Shown: positions 1-7,535, numbered from the stretch's first letter. The stretch: 64,000 bases of DNA from Devosia sp. RR2S18 (GCF_030177755.1 NZ_CP126539.1:768001-832000); one strand, 5' to 3'. Made by a program: numbers and translations. The notes: generated from the sequence alone by a model not told the origin.

Positions 1-441
1 GGCGGCCTGCTGACGGAGCTGTTCGAAGGCGGGAGTGTCCGTCCCGACACCGCTCTGGACCATGCCTTCAAAGGTCTGCCGGTAAGCTGTCGCCGTCTCG
101 ACAAGCTTGGCGAGCTCATCAAGGGCTAGCTCATCGCCCTCGAACATGGCGTAGCCATCCGCATCGATGGTGCCGACGTCCTCGATCTTGGCGACGATCT
201 CCTCGGGCGTGAATGAACCTGGCGCTCTGAAATATTCGTCCACCGCAAGGCGCATATCGATCAGGTCATTGGTGTAGTCGCTGAGCTCCAGCGTCTCGCG
301 CGCCGCCTGCCGGTAGTCGCTGAAAATTCCGGCGAGGCTGGACACTCCATAGAAACCCATAACGCCAATGCCGGCGAGAATGACGATGAGAGCACCAAAC
401 GCAGCGAAAATGCGGGCGGCGATGGAGAGGCGGGAGAACAT
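1..441 (-). CDS. Methyl-accepting chemotaxis protein, N-terminal part (cut by left edge)
   Basis: The reverse strand is open from an ATG at 441 to the window edge (147 codons). The product begins MFSRLSIAARIFAAFG and has a hydrophobic segment at about residues 10-33. A polar, helical, acidic region follows and would be the periplasmic sensor. This short cytoplasmic stub, membrane helix and helical sensor arrangement is typical of chemoreceptors; HAMP and signalling domains would lie outside the window. AAGG stands 8 nt before the ATG. A sensor kinase with the same type of sensor cannot be excluded. Confidence 0.7.
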   Translation of the reverse strand, partial: MFSRLSIAARIFAAFGALIVILAGIGVMGFYGVSSLAGIFSDYRQAARETLELSDYTNDLIDMRLAVDEYFRAPGSFTPEEIVAKIEDVGTIDADGYAMFEGDELALDELAKLVETATAYRQTFEGMVQSGVGTDTPAFEQLRQQAA

Positions 442-647
442 GGCAAACCTTCTGGTCACGTAGCGTCACTGCCGCGGAGCGGGTGCGACAGTTTCGTGAC
501 AAGGATAAATTCCGCGTGTTAATTTAACGTGCTGACAGCCAGCTTACAGGGGGTGGCTTGGACGCCGCCTTAACCGAGCGTTCAGCAAAGTACTGCAACA
601 TGTATTGGCACGATTGGTATTGCGTACGTGCTGCTTGAGAGCACCGA

Positions 648-680
648 ACGCCTGCCCTCCTGATTTCGGGGGGCGGGCGT
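648..680 (+). terminator. Orphan intrinsic-terminator-like hairpin
   Basis: A 10-bp stem (648-657 with 671-680, one G-U pair) and a 13-nt loop is followed by TTTCGCTTT. It points rightwards, but no plus-strand gene lies upstream; the neighbours on both sides are minus-strand genes. It may end an unannotated short transcript within 480-690. The rest of 442-739 holds only the presumed promoter region of the chemoreceptor gene. Confidence 0.4.
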
Positions 681-739
681 TTCGCTTTAGTTCACGTTTG
701 CTAGTTTGTGCGACGTCTCTGCTGCCTTGTAAGAGCCCG

Positions 740-952
740 TCACTTGCCCGGAAACTGCAGAACCTTGGCGCTCGGCCGAATTTTGAAGGCGACCTCGTAT
801 CCGGTCTCGATCGCCTCTTCGATGCGCACCTGGATATCTGAAAGGTTGCTGCCGCGCTGCAATCCCAGGACCAGATGCTGGAGTTCATCGCAGACGGAGA
901 GAATATCCTTCTGCTCCGAGCTCTCAACTAATCTGATTGGGCTCGCTTGCAT
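740..952 (-). CDS. Small hypothetical protein (70 aa)
   Basis: A 70-residue soluble acidic protein with no membrane segment or signal peptide; I do not recognise the family. It starts at ATG 952, with TTAGGAG six bases upstream; a GTG one codon earlier is too close to that site. The sequence is helix-rich (SVCDELQHLVLGLQRG) and ends in a basic, hydrophobic tail (KVLQFPGK). It lies downstream of another small protein gene on the same strand, whose middle carries a similar VIPF segment, so the two may be distant relatives. Confidence 0.55.
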   Translation of the reverse strand: MQASPIRLVESSEQKDILSVCDELQHLVLGLQRGSNLSDIQVRIEEAIETGYEVAFKIRPSAKVLQFPGK

Positions 953-1026
953 CACGCACTCCTAAAGGCACCGGCAACGCTATGCCGTGCTGCGGTCGAT
1001 CTTGCAGCAGCTGTCCCACTCTAGGG

Positions 1027-1281
1027 TTAAGGGGAGCTAAGTGGGTGACGTCCCTTTTCGTGTAGAGGGGCACCATCTCCCCTCCGTCTATTCGGAGGGG
1101 AGAAAGCGGCAAAGGGAATGACATTGGTGGGAGCCGCCAATTCGGAAAGCTCTAGGCTATGCAGCGTCTCAACCAACAGTGACATGATCTCGAGCAGCTC
1201 GGGCTCGAGTCCCTCTGTTCTCATCAGAACAGCGTGTGCTCGTTGGACGTGATCCTTGGCGAGCGTGATCGGGCTTGGCAT
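1027..1281 (-). CDS. Small hypothetical protein (84 aa)
   Basis: The ATG at 1281 is preceded by AAGGAGAG seven bases upstream, which decides the start although the frame is open further upstream. The product is soluble, with an N-terminal helical half (LELLEIMSLLVETLHSLELS is the general character) and a polar basic tail. No family is recognised. The next gene on the strand, at 952, is another small helical protein 74 bp downstream, so the two may be co-transcribed. Confidence 0.55.
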   Translation of the reverse strand: MPSPITLAKDHVQRAHAVLMRTEGLEPELLEIMSLLVETLHSLELSELAAPTNVIPFAAFSPPNRRRGDGAPLHEKGRHPLSSP

Positions 1282-1515
1282 CGTTGATCTCTCCTTGGAG
1301 CTCCTCGTAGCGCGCCAAACGTCTCGCGGCACCTCCGGTTCTTGCTCTTCCCCGTCAACGACCGAGTAAGCTTTACCGCGGCTCAAGAAAATCGGGCGTA
1401 TTTTACGGAAAGCTGGGACAGCGAACCGGAAGCTGCTGCATTCTCTTTCGCTCTTCCCTGGTGATCTTTCATGCGCAATGCCTCCTGCTGCCTCTTTGCC
1501 TTGAGCATATCGCCC

Positions 1516-1543
1516 TTGCAGATACTCCGCTGTTGGCTATTCT
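1516..1543 (+). promoter_or_regulatory. Candidate promoter for the cold-shock gene
   Basis: TTGCAG (1516-1521), a 16-bp spacer and TATTCT (1538-1543) resemble a housekeeping promoter. Transcription from here would give a leader of about 130 nt before the cold-shock ATG at 1680. Long structured leaders are usual for csp mRNAs. The rest of the 1282-1679 gap holds no convincing gene. Confidence 0.35.
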
Positions 1544-1679
1544 GCTTCCATACGTTTGCAGCCTAAGTCGGCTGCCACAGCCGGGAACCCCGGCTCCTGG
1601 GCTCCACTCCGTGCGAACGTCACTCCACCTGCATGTCGCAGAGGGAAAACTGCTCGCTCGAGAGCACAGAGGATCATCC

Positions 1680-1892
1680 ATGGCTACAAAGGGTATCGTA
1701 AAGTTCTTCAACACCACCAAAGGGTTCGGCTTCATCTCCCCTGAGGGTGGTGGTAAGGACGCGTTTGTTCACATCTCCGCTGTTCAGCGTTCCGGGCTAG
1801 AAAGCCTTTATGAGAACGACAAGATCGAATACGAGCTGGAAAAAGGCCGCGACGGGAAGGAGTCAGCGACCAATCTAAAGCTGCTTGACTGA
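1680..1892 (+). CDS. Cold-shock domain protein (CspA family)
   Basis: A 70-residue single cold-shock domain, the standard length for bacterial Csp proteins. RNP1 (KGFGFISPE) and RNP2 (DAFVHISAV) are both intact; these bind single-stranded RNA or DNA and melt mRNA structure. The frame is open upstream to 1461, but that extension is not Csp-like and ATG 1680 follows an AGAGGA ribosome site, so the short form is chosen. A perfect hairpin lies just after the stop. The leader probably carries post-transcriptional control. Confidence 0.95.
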   Translation: MATKGIVKFFNTTKGFGFISPEGGGKDAFVHISAVQRSGLESLYENDKIEYELEKGRDGKESATNLKLLD

Positions 1893-1898
1893 CCTAGA

Positions 1899-1916
1899 GG
1901 GGCACTGTGGTGCCCC
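1899..1916 (+). terminator. Hairpin after the cold-shock gene
   Basis: GGGGCAC, loop TGTG, GTGCCCC: a perfect 7-bp stem starting 7 nt after the stop codon. No T-tract follows, so it may be an mRNA-stabilising hairpin or a weak terminator. Confidence 0.45.
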
Positions 1917-1969
1917 CATCTGACTGCAGGGGAATTGGGATCGCCTCGGCTCTCCCGGGAGCTGATAGG

Positions 1970-2164
1970 ATGTTTGTGATCGAAGGTGGCCAAAAGCTGG
2001 TCGATGACTCGGAGCACGAGGCAGCCCGCAGCCTCGGCGAGATGTGCCGGGACCGCCTGACCTTAGGCCGAGATATGCAGGACCTCAGCATTGCGGTTCG
2101 GGATGAGACCGGACATCAGGTGCTCGTCGCTTCCCTACAGTACAGTCTCTTTGGGGATCCGTGA
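1970..2164 (+). CDS. Small DUF6894-like protein
   Basis: A 64-residue protein starting at ATG 1970 (GGGAG upstream). The order of features is FVIEGGQKLVDD, a central helix with regularly spaced Ala/Arg (EAARSLGEMCRDRL), then a C-terminal strand pair (LSIAVRDETGHQVLVASL). This is the layout I associate with the DUF6894 family: short alphaproteobacterial proteins of unknown function. The assignment is from pattern memory only. Confidence 0.5.
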   Translation: MFVIEGGQKLVDDSEHEAARSLGEMCRDRLTLGRDMQDLSIAVRDETGHQVLVASLQYSLFGDP

Positions 2165-2196
2165 CGCGGGCCCATTGCCGCGCCGCCTCATGAAGC

Positions 2197-2625
2197 TCAA
2201 TGCCCGGGAGACCTGTCGTTCCCGCCAGCACTCCGGCCGGCATGTTGCCATTGCGCCTGCACAAGCAGCTCCAGGCACTCGACGGCTCTGTCGACCTCAA
2301 AGGGCTTCGACAGCATGATGCTGTCGGTGACGCCGAAACGGTGCCAGTCCAGTGCGCCCTCACCGCTGGCATAGACCACGGGGATTCCTGCGCGTAGCTC
2401 GCGGGCGTGCCGGGCTACTTCCCAGCCGTTAGCACTGCCAGGCATCCTGATGTCGGTGATCAGACCGATGAACCGGTATGGCTCCGTTTCGAGGAGCTTG
2501 ATGGCCGCATCTCCCGTTGAGGCGAGCACGACCGCATAGCCTGCATCTTGCAGGCCTTCCTCAAGGGTCATGGCGAGCAAGTACTCGTCCTCGACCACCA
2601 AGACTGTGGGGTCTCTGCTTTCCAT
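2197..2625 (-). CDS. Stand-alone response regulator receiver protein
   Basis: A 142-residue receiver domain without an output domain. The acidic pocket is E12-D13, the phospho-acceptor D58 lies in ITDIRMPG, and the conserved lysine is K107 in SKPF. It would relay phosphate from a histidine kinase. No kinase is adjacent, so it is an orphan. It is a clear paralogue of the receiver protein at 4490-4876, sharing the TDIRMPG block and the PVVY(A/M)SG strand. A possible EcfG-type promoter lies about 30 bp upstream. The C-terminal 20 residues are polar and probably unstructured. Confidence 0.9.
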   Translation of the reverse strand: MESRDPTVLVVEDEYLLAMTLEEGLQDAGYAVVLASTGDAAIKLLETEPYRFIGLITDIRMPGSANGWEVARHARELRAGIPVVYASGEGALDWHRFGVTDSIMLSKPFEVDRAVECLELLVQAQWQHAGRSAGGNDRSPGH

Positions 2626-2656
2626 ACCATTATGCCCAGAAGCTGAACTCGTAACA

Positions 2657-2682
2657 ATCGGGAAGATGTCCGGTTCAGTTCC
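2657..2682 (-). promoter_or_regulatory. Possible EcfG-type promoter of the receiver gene
   Basis: On the minus strand GGAAC (2682-2678), 17 bp, then CGAT (2660-2657). The alphaproteobacterial general-stress sigma factor prefers GGAAC-N16/17-CGTT, so the -10 has one mismatch. It is well placed for the gene starting at 2625. Confidence 0.3.
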
Positions 2683-2921
2683 ATCACGGTTCTGGAATTG
2701 TAATCTAGTCCTTGGTGCAGGTCACCGGGGAATGACACGCACCCTGCCGGGCGTTTCCTTTTGTCACAAAATTACCATTCGTCATCTACCGTGATGAGGC
2801 GTAGGGTTGTCGGATCAGCGGGCATGCGCTGCCCGCCTTTCAAGTGCACCCTGAACACCGGATGTCCCTGATTGGAACGAGAACGCTCCATCCTGGAGCC
2901 GTTTGCGCCGAGGGAACTGCC

Positions 2922-3308
2922 ATGGGCTGCCTGTCCAATGTGAAATCCGCCCTTGTCGTCGAGGATGATTTCCTTATCGCTTCCGATATTGAGTTGATGC
3001 TTTCCGAGATCGGCGTTCGTGCAGCAACCACTGCAGCGAGCTGTGCCGAGGCCTTCCAGGTCCTTGAGCGTGGCGGCGTCGATTTCGCAACCGTGGACAT
3101 TCGTTTGGCAGATGGCCGATGCGACTCGCTGGTGCAGGTGCTGGAAGAGAAGGGCATCCGCTTCGTCTATGTCACGGCCAGCGAGCGCTCCGAATGTCCA
3201 TGGGTGAATGCCCCGTGGGTGAAGAAACCAATCTGCCATGAGGCGTTGCGGGCAGCGGTTTTCAGCACTTTTCGACAAGACGGCATACCCGGAGGGGAAG
3301 AGGCCTAG
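2922..3308 (+). CDS. Stand-alone response regulator receiver protein
   Basis: A 128-residue receiver domain. VVEDD supplies the acidic pocket (E14-D15-D16), D59 in TVDIRLADG is the likely phospho-acceptor and K102 in VKKP the conserved lysine. The frame is open from 2844, but the ATG at 2922 follows GAGGGAAC and begins just before the first strand, so it is preferred. There is no output domain and no neighbouring kinase. It is more divergent than the other two receivers here and resembles those paired with HWE kinases. A perfect 6-bp inverted repeat (GCTCCA/TGGAGC, 2885-2899) lies in its leader. Confidence 0.85.
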   Translation: MGCLSNVKSALVVEDDFLIASDIELMLSEIGVRAATTAASCAEAFQVLERGGVDFATVDIRLADGRCDSLVQVLEEKGIRFVYVTASERSECPWVNAPWVKKPICHEALRAAVFSTFRQDGIPGGEEA

Positions 3309-3455
3309 AGCAAATTCACCAGCGGCTTCTTGGTGTCCGTCCCCTCGTATAGCCGTGGTTCACAGGCCGAGTGGCGCGGTGCATTTAACTCTGGAAGAAT
3401 GAGTACTGCGGTCCTTTGGCGAAGACGGAACCGAAACCAGAGTCCGAGGATTAGC

Positions 3456-3519
3456 GGCGCGACTGACCTCCACACAGTCTCCCTTCGGCCCCGGTCTCCG
3501 TTCGGGGCCGTTTCAGTTT
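3456..3519 (+). ncRNA. Candidate small RNA, copy 1 (CCUCC loop hairpin plus terminator)
   Basis: No protein is convincing in 3309-3532. A sequence starting GGATTAGCGGCGCGACTG recurs at 4053. Here it leads into GACTG-ACCTCCACA-CAGTC (3461-3479), a stem exposing CCTCC, an anti-Shine-Dalgarno sequence. An 8-bp GC hairpin (3486-3510) and a T-rich run follow. GGAAC at 3427 sits 17 bp before GATTA and may be a promoter element. Small stress RNAs with CCUCC loops are known in alphaproteobacteria; membership here is inference. Confidence 0.4.
3486..3510 (+). terminator. Intrinsic terminator of the candidate small RNA
   Basis: CGGCCCCG, a 9-nt loop and CGGGGCCG form a perfect 8-bp stem followed by TTTCAGTTTA. 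It lies only 22 nt before the next ATG (3533), so it could also act as an attenuator for that gene. Confidence 0.55.
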
Positions 3520-3532
3520 AGAGGACATTGAG

Positions 3533-3898
3533 ATGCGTCGATCCTTAGCCTTGGCCATGTCGCTGACGTTGGCATTTACCGCTTCCGTCTCCGCCCACCA
3601 CAAACCAGGCCATCACATGCCTCCGGGACAGGCGAACAAGAAGGGAGCACCGGGGCAGGGGACAAAGATCCATGCACCAGGACAGATGGAGAAGGTCTAT
3701 GACCCGGAACTGGTGATCCCCACCGAGGTGGAATTTGTTTGCCTGGTCACGACCGACATTCCGGGGGACCCATATTCGCGCGTATCTTTCACCGAATGGC
3801 TCCCTCGAGACGAAGCAGAGGCCAAGGCCGACGAGGGTAAGAGCTTCGTCATCTATCACCCGGACCTGAACACCGAAGAGGGCTGTGTGGGATTCTGA
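3533..3898 (+). CDS. Secreted His-rich hypothetical protein
   Basis: A 121-residue protein with a clear signal peptide (basic MRRS start, hydrophobic core, cleavage probably after VSA near residue 21). The mature part begins with a His/Pro/Gly-rich stretch (HHKPGHHMPPGQ), which could bind metal, followed by GAPGQG and HAPGQ repeats. The C-terminal half is a more ordinary acidic domain with two cysteines (FVCLV and EEGCVGF) that could form a disulfide in the periplasm. GAGG stands nine bases upstream of the ATG. I do not recognise the family. Confidence 0.75.
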   Translation: MRRSLALAMSLTLAFTASVSAHHKPGHHMPPGQANKKGAPGQGTKIHAPGQMEKVYDPELVIPTEVEFVCLVTTDIPGDPYSRVSFTEWLPRDEAEAKADEGKSFVIYHPDLNTEEGCVGF

Positions 3899-4060
3899 CT
3901 GGGAACGGGTGGCGGTGAGGCGGCGGTAGCCGCCTCGCTCGACGGCGTTTGGACGCAGATCCCCAGCCCGGCTCATACCTTAGCGCTTTGACCCCGATCA
4001 CCAAAGAGAGTGCTCGCATCTTGCCAGCGTCCAGAACGATAGCGTGCGAGCAGGATTAAC

Positions 4061-4126
4061 GGCGCGACTGCCCCCCTTTGCAGTCTTACCGCCTCGACGC
4101 GCGCCCCGGTCGGGTCTCCTTTCTTC
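4061..4126 (+). ncRNA. Candidate small RNA, copy 2
   Basis: Related to the element at 3456-3519: GGATTAACGGCGCGACTG (from 4053) leads into GACTG, a C-rich 10-nt loop (CCCCCCTTTG) and CAGTC (4066-4085). A second stem, CC(T)CGAC with GTCGGG (4092-4114), is followed by TCTCCTTTCTTC. GAAC at 4034 mirrors the upstream GAAC of copy 1. The first stem is kept while the loop differs, as expected for diverged paralogous RNAs. The surrounding 3899-4215 has no convincing gene. Confidence 0.35.
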
Positions 4127-4215
4127 AAGGACCTGTTCACCTAACCTGGAGTCGATGCGAACCTCCCGAACAGCACCCGGTTTGCGTTCATCTGATCATC
4201 GACGGATCCGCAACA

Positions 4216-4371
4216 ATGCATCTGAAAAGCCCTGCCGAGGAACTCCTGCACTTCAAGCGAGCTCTCGTGGAATGGCGTTGGCTGTCCGGGCTCTCAGATC
4301 GCCCCGAGGAAGTTGTCTGGCTCCTCAACATAGAGGCCCGGAAGCTCGGGACCATGCGACCGAATGCGTGA
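4216..4371 (+). CDS. Possible small protein (51 aa)
   Basis: ATG 4216 opens a 51-residue reading frame with protein-like composition: a charged helix (SPAEELLHFKRALVEWRWL), then SDRPEEVVWLLNIEARKLG. The frame is also open further upstream, but that part is Pro/Arg/Cys-rich and looks non-coding. No family is recognised and no strong ribosome site is seen. Its TGA overlaps the ATG of another tiny frame (TGATG), which suggests translational coupling if either is real. Confidence 0.35.
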   Translation: MHLKSPAEELLHFKRALVEWRWLSGLSDRPEEVVWLLNIEARKLGTMRPNA

Positions 4372-4445
4372 TGCTCATGGACGACTTCAGGCTGCTCGCT
4401 CAAGAGTTGCGGGACCAGACCGAGAAGGCAGGCAGCGGATGGTGA
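4371..4445 (+). CDS. Possible tiny coupled reading frame (24 aa)
   Basis: ATG 4371 overlaps the stop of the previous small frame. The product is an amphipathic acidic helix (MDDFRLLAQELRDQTEKAG). It may be a real microprotein, or the two frames may be one gene broken by a frameshift. Confidence 0.25.
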   Translation: MLMDDFRLLAQELRDQTEKAGSGW

Positions 4446-4489
4446 GAGCCACAAAGCTATTGTCCGGGTCTCCCTCCGTTTACGTCTGA

Positions 4490-4876
4490 CTACTTGTCCG
4501 TCGGCGGAATGGTGTTCAACAGCTGGGAAACGGCGGTGACCGCCTGATCAACGGCGAAGGGTTTCTGCAGCATGACGCTGTTGGGCACGCCGTGCGCGGA
4601 CCATTCGACTGCCTTGTCACCGCTCATGTAAACAACGGGGATTGTCGGCACTAACTCCCGCGCGCGGTGAGCGACGTCCCATCCTGTCAGCTTGCCCGGC
4701 ATCCGGATATCCGTGACTAGGGCATGGAAGCGGTGCGGATCGGCCTCCAGAACGGCAATCGCCTTGACGCCATCGTGGGCGACCTGGACCTTGTATCCGC
4801 CTTCCTTGAGGGCTTCCTCGAGGACCAGCGTCAGCATGGCCTCGTCTTCAACTAGCAGAACGAGGATCTCGGGCAT
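4490..4876 (-). CDS. Stand-alone response regulator receiver protein
   Basis: A 128-residue single receiver domain. E10-D11 form the acidic pocket, D56 in VTDIRMPG is the phospho-acceptor and K105 in QKPF the conserved lysine. It is a paralogue of the protein at 2197-2625 (matching LVEDE, TDIRMPG, GWDVA and VVYMSG blocks), so one probably arose by duplication. No DNA-binding domain is present, so it should act by protein-protein contact or phosphorelay. The ATG at 4876 opens directly on strand 1 (ILVLLVEDE), with no room for a later start. Confidence 0.9.
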   Translation of the reverse strand: MPEILVLLVEDEAMLTLVLEEALKEGGYKVQVAHDGVKAIAVLEADPHRFHALVTDIRMPGKLTGWDVAHRARELVPTIPVVYMSGDKAVEWSAHGVPNSVMLQKPFAVDQAVTAVSQLLNTIPPTDK

Positions 4877-5091
4877 GGAACGACACGGGCGGCCAAGTGG
4901 CCGATGGGCTGCTGTACGCCTAAGGCAAGGCTAACACAAGTATCCTTCCTCGATGGAAGAAAAGATAGGCTACCCGGCAGCCATCCAAAGGAGGTATCCT
5001 GCAACGGCTGCTTTCGGCGAGCCGTTGGTTGACCATGAAGGACGGAAGGGGGTCGAGTGGGGACGGTCAGGCGTAGCTCCACTTCGGGTAT

Positions 5092-5775
5092 CTAGATGAA
5101 CAGTCCCGCGTGTCGAGTCTCAAGATCGGGCAAGTCGTCGAGTATACTGCCGAGATGCTCCGCCATCGCGCTCTTGGCGCGCTCGACGTCCTGCTCATCG
5201 ATTGCTGACATGATGGCCCCATGCTCCCTTACCCTGCGTTCCATATCAGACTCGCTTTGCAGGGTCATGTTGCAGACGCGGTCCATATGCGTCTTCATGT
5301 CCGCGATCGCGACCCAGGCAATGCCCACCCCCGCTCCTGTGGCAATGGCGATGTGGAATGCTTCGTCATGCTCCCGAAAAGCTGCGTGATCCAGCCCGGA
5401 CGCAGCTTCCTCTTGCTTGAGCAGCAGATTGGCAATGCGCTTCCGCTGCCAGGGATCAAACGACTGTGCGGCTTTTGCTACTACCGCGATCTCAACTGCC
5501 TGGCGCACAAACAGCGCCTCGGTCATCTCCCGGGCTGAGATCCGGGCCACCACCGTTCCTCGGTGGGGGCGGATTTCGATGAGGCGAGAATTGGCGAGAC
5601 GAATAAGCGCCTCCCGCACAGGCTGGCGGGATACCCCCAGGCGGTTGGCAATTTCCTGCTCTGACAGGCGTGTGCCAGGCAGCAGCTCCAGTTCGATGAT
5701 GGCTCGGCGAAGATCCTTTTCGATCTTCGCCGCGGCACTTTCGCCGCTCTCCGCTGCCTGAAGGTCTAAGGTCAT
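5092..5775 (-). CDS. GntR-family (FadR/FCD type) transcriptional regulator
   Basis: ATG 5775 gives 227 residues; an upstream start adds 18 non-conserved residues. The N-terminal winged helix (about 12-75) carries the GntR signature GTRLSEQEIANRLGVSRQPV followed by REALIRL. The C-terminal all-helical FCD domain (about 85-215) has E, D, H residues spaced as in metal- and effector-binding members. It is divergent from the aldehyde dehydrogenase and sugar-type ABC importer genes and most likely controls them in response to the imported compound or an oxidised product. Direct repeats lie in the shared intergenic region. Confidence 0.9.
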   Translation of the reverse strand: MTLDLQAAESGESAAAKIEKDLRRAIIELELLPGTRLSEQEIANRLGVSRQPVREALIRLANSRLIEIRPHRGTVVARISAREMTEALFVRQAVEIAVVAKAAQSFDPWQRKRIANLLLKQEEAASGLDHAAFREHDEAFHIAIATGAGVGIAWVAIADMKTHMDRVCNMTLQSESDMERRVREHGAIMSAIDEQDVERAKSAMAEHLGSILDDLPDLETRHAGLFI

Positions 5776-5814
5776 ACTACATCTCGTCCATGCGATTGAC
5801 AGCTGTACCAACCC

Positions 5815-5842
5815 GTCATACGGTACCATACAATTCCATACA
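5815..5842. promoter_or_regulatory. Candidate GntR operator, direct and inverted repeats
   Basis: CCATACA occurs twice exactly 10 bp apart (5826-5832, 5836-5842), next to TCATACGGTACC, whose central GGTACC is palindromic. Repeats on one helix face between a GntR gene and its divergent target are expected of its operator. Confidence 0.4.
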
Positions 5843-5900
5843 GGACGTGATTAGATCCGTCCATCAGCCCGGAGGAGGGTAGGCTCAGCCTGCCAATTCG

Positions 5901-7436
5901 ATGCTCATGCAGTCACGCTTTCAGGACAATTTCGTTGCGCCGAACCTTAGTGACACGCGCCTGTCGAGTAAACGCGCCTATCGCATGCTGATCGATGGTG
6001 TTTCGAAAGATGCAGTCTCTGGCCAGGTTATTGATCGGGAGAGTCCAGGTCATCGCAGTTGTGTAGTTGGAGCTTGGCCCCAGGCAACAGCAGAAGATGT
6101 CGGCGGGGCGATTGGCGCCGCACGCCGCGCCTTTGACCATGGTCCTTGGCCACAGATGAGTGGAGCGGAACGCTCGACCATCCTCCACCGGGTCGCCGAG
6201 GGCATCCTGGCGCATTCGGAGGAGTTGGCGCTCATAGAGTGCCTTGAAACGGGCAAGCCGCTTAATCAGGCGCGTGGCGAGATCGAGTACTGTGCCGACC
6301 TCTGGACCTATGCCGCAGGGCAGGCGCGAGGTCTAGAAGGAGATACGCACAATGCCATTGGTGCCAACCGATTGGGGCTCGTGCTGCGGGAGCCGGCTGG
6401 TGTGGTCGGCATCATCACCCCCTGGAACTTTCCCTTCATCATCGTCTCCGAGCGGGTGCCTTGGGCTCTTGGGGCAGGCTGCACGGTGGTGGTGAAGCCA
6501 AGCGAATTCACTTCGGGAACGACGATCCGCCTTGCTGAAATCGCCCTGCAAGCCGGAGTTCCTCCTGGCGTCTTCAATGTGGTGACTGGCTATGGTCCGG
6601 AGGCCGGGCAGGTGCTGGCAGAGGATCCGCGCGTTGACGTGTTGGCATTCACTGGCTCCGTCCGGGTCGGCACGCACCTAGCGTCCATTGCGGCAGCCGG
6701 GGTCAAACGCGTGGGCCTCGAACTTGGTGGCAAAGGGCCACAGATCGTCTTTGCCGATGCCGACCTCGAAGCCGCTGCCGATGGGATCGCCTACGGCGTT
6801 TATCATAACGCCGGCCAATGCTGCATCTCGGGCAGCCGACTGATTGTCGCCAATTCGGTTAGAAGTGCGCTGCTGGAGCGGTTGCTCGACTTGTCGAGGC
6901 GGCTGCCCTTCGGGGACCCGCTCGGGGAGGGCACCCGCTATGGCGCCATGGTGTCGCAAACCCACCTCGACAAGGTAGCGAGCTACGTATCCGCGGGAGT
7001 CAAGGAAGGGGCGGAGCTCCTCCTCGGCGGAGACATGGTCGCGGCCACTTCTGGTAACTACTTCGCTCCAACCGTCTTCGACAAGGTGCGGCCCGACATG
7101 CGGATCGCGCAGGAGGAAATCTTCGGACCGGTGCTCGCCACCATCGGCTTTGACACGCCAGAAGAAGCGGTTGCGCTCGCCAATGGCACACCATTCGGCC
7201 TCTCGGCCAGCGTCTGGTCGCGAGACCTCGAGACGGCAATCCAGACCACGCGGCGCCTGCGAGCAGGGCGATGCTGGATCAACTCGGTCATCGACGGCAC
7301 GCCGGAAATGCCTATTGGCGGCTACAAGAAGAGCGGCGTTGGACGTGAGCTCGGCCGCTACGGCTTCGATGAATATTCGCAGTTCAAGGGTCTGCACATG
7401 ACCCTGGGGCGGCCACAGCCATGGTTCCAGCACTAG
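5901..7436 (+). CDS. NAD(P)-dependent aldehyde dehydrogenase
   Basis: A 511-residue ALDH-superfamily enzyme oxidising an aldehyde to the acid with NAD(P)+. Visible motifs are TPWNFP (residues 173-178), the glutamate in LELGGKGP (E274) and the catalytic cysteine in GQCC (C308). It resembles betaine/gamma-aminobutyraldehyde-type ALDHs. It precedes a sugar-type ABC importer and is divergent from a GntR regulator, so it probably oxidises an aldehyde derived from the imported compound. The substrate cannot be read from sequence. A GGAGGAGGG ribosome-like site lies about 25 nt before the ATG, farther than usual, so the exact start is uncertain. Confidence 0.93.
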   Translation: MLMQSRFQDNFVAPNLSDTRLSSKRAYRMLIDGVSKDAVSGQVIDRESPGHRSCVVGAWPQATAEDVGGAIGAARRAFDHGPWPQMSGAERSTILHRVAEGILAHSEELALIECLETGKPLNQARGEIEYCADLWTYAAGQARGLEGDTHNAIGANRLGLVLREPAGVVGIITPWNFPFIIVSERVPWALGAGCTVVVKPSEFTSGTTIRLAEIALQAGVPPGVFNVVTGYGPEAGQVLAEDPRVDVLAFTGSVRVGTHLASIAAAGVKRVGLELGGKGPQIVFADADLEAAADGIAYGVYHNAGQCCISGSRLIVANSVRSALLERLLDLSRRLPFGDPLGEGTRYGAMVSQTHLDKVASYVSAGVKEGAELLLGGDMVAATSGNYFAPTVFDKVRPDMRIAQEEIFGPVLATIGFDTPEEAVALANGTPFGLSASVWSRDLETAIQTTRRLRAGRCWINSVIDGTPEMPIGGYKKSGVGRELGRYGFDEYSQFKGLHMTLGRPQPWFQH

Positions 7437-7488
7437 AGGGCTGGAGCTGTGCACGAGATTGGTCGGTGCTGAGGAGTGCGCCGATTGA

Positions 7489-7513
7489 TGCGGAGGTCTG
7501 AGGAGACTCCGCA
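7489..7513 (+). other. Intercistronic hairpin
   Basis: TGCGGA-(G)-GTC pairs with GAC-TCCGCA around a TGAGGA loop, ending 8 nt before the GGGAGGAG ribosome site of the binding-protein gene. It has no T-tract. It probably stabilises the binding-protein mRNA after processing. Confidence 0.35.
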
Positions 7514-7535
7514 GTCATCAAGGGAGGAGACGATT

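Noticed and set aside
2885..2899. GCTCCA/TGGAGC inverted repeat as a terminator or operator
   Set aside because: Short, no T-tract and no partner site; kept only as a remark on the receiver gene.
4044..4445. 133-residue plus-strand open frame
   Set aside because: Its first 100 residues are Arg/Pro/Ser-rich and overlap the small-RNA candidate; only the last 24 codons look coding and are listed separately.
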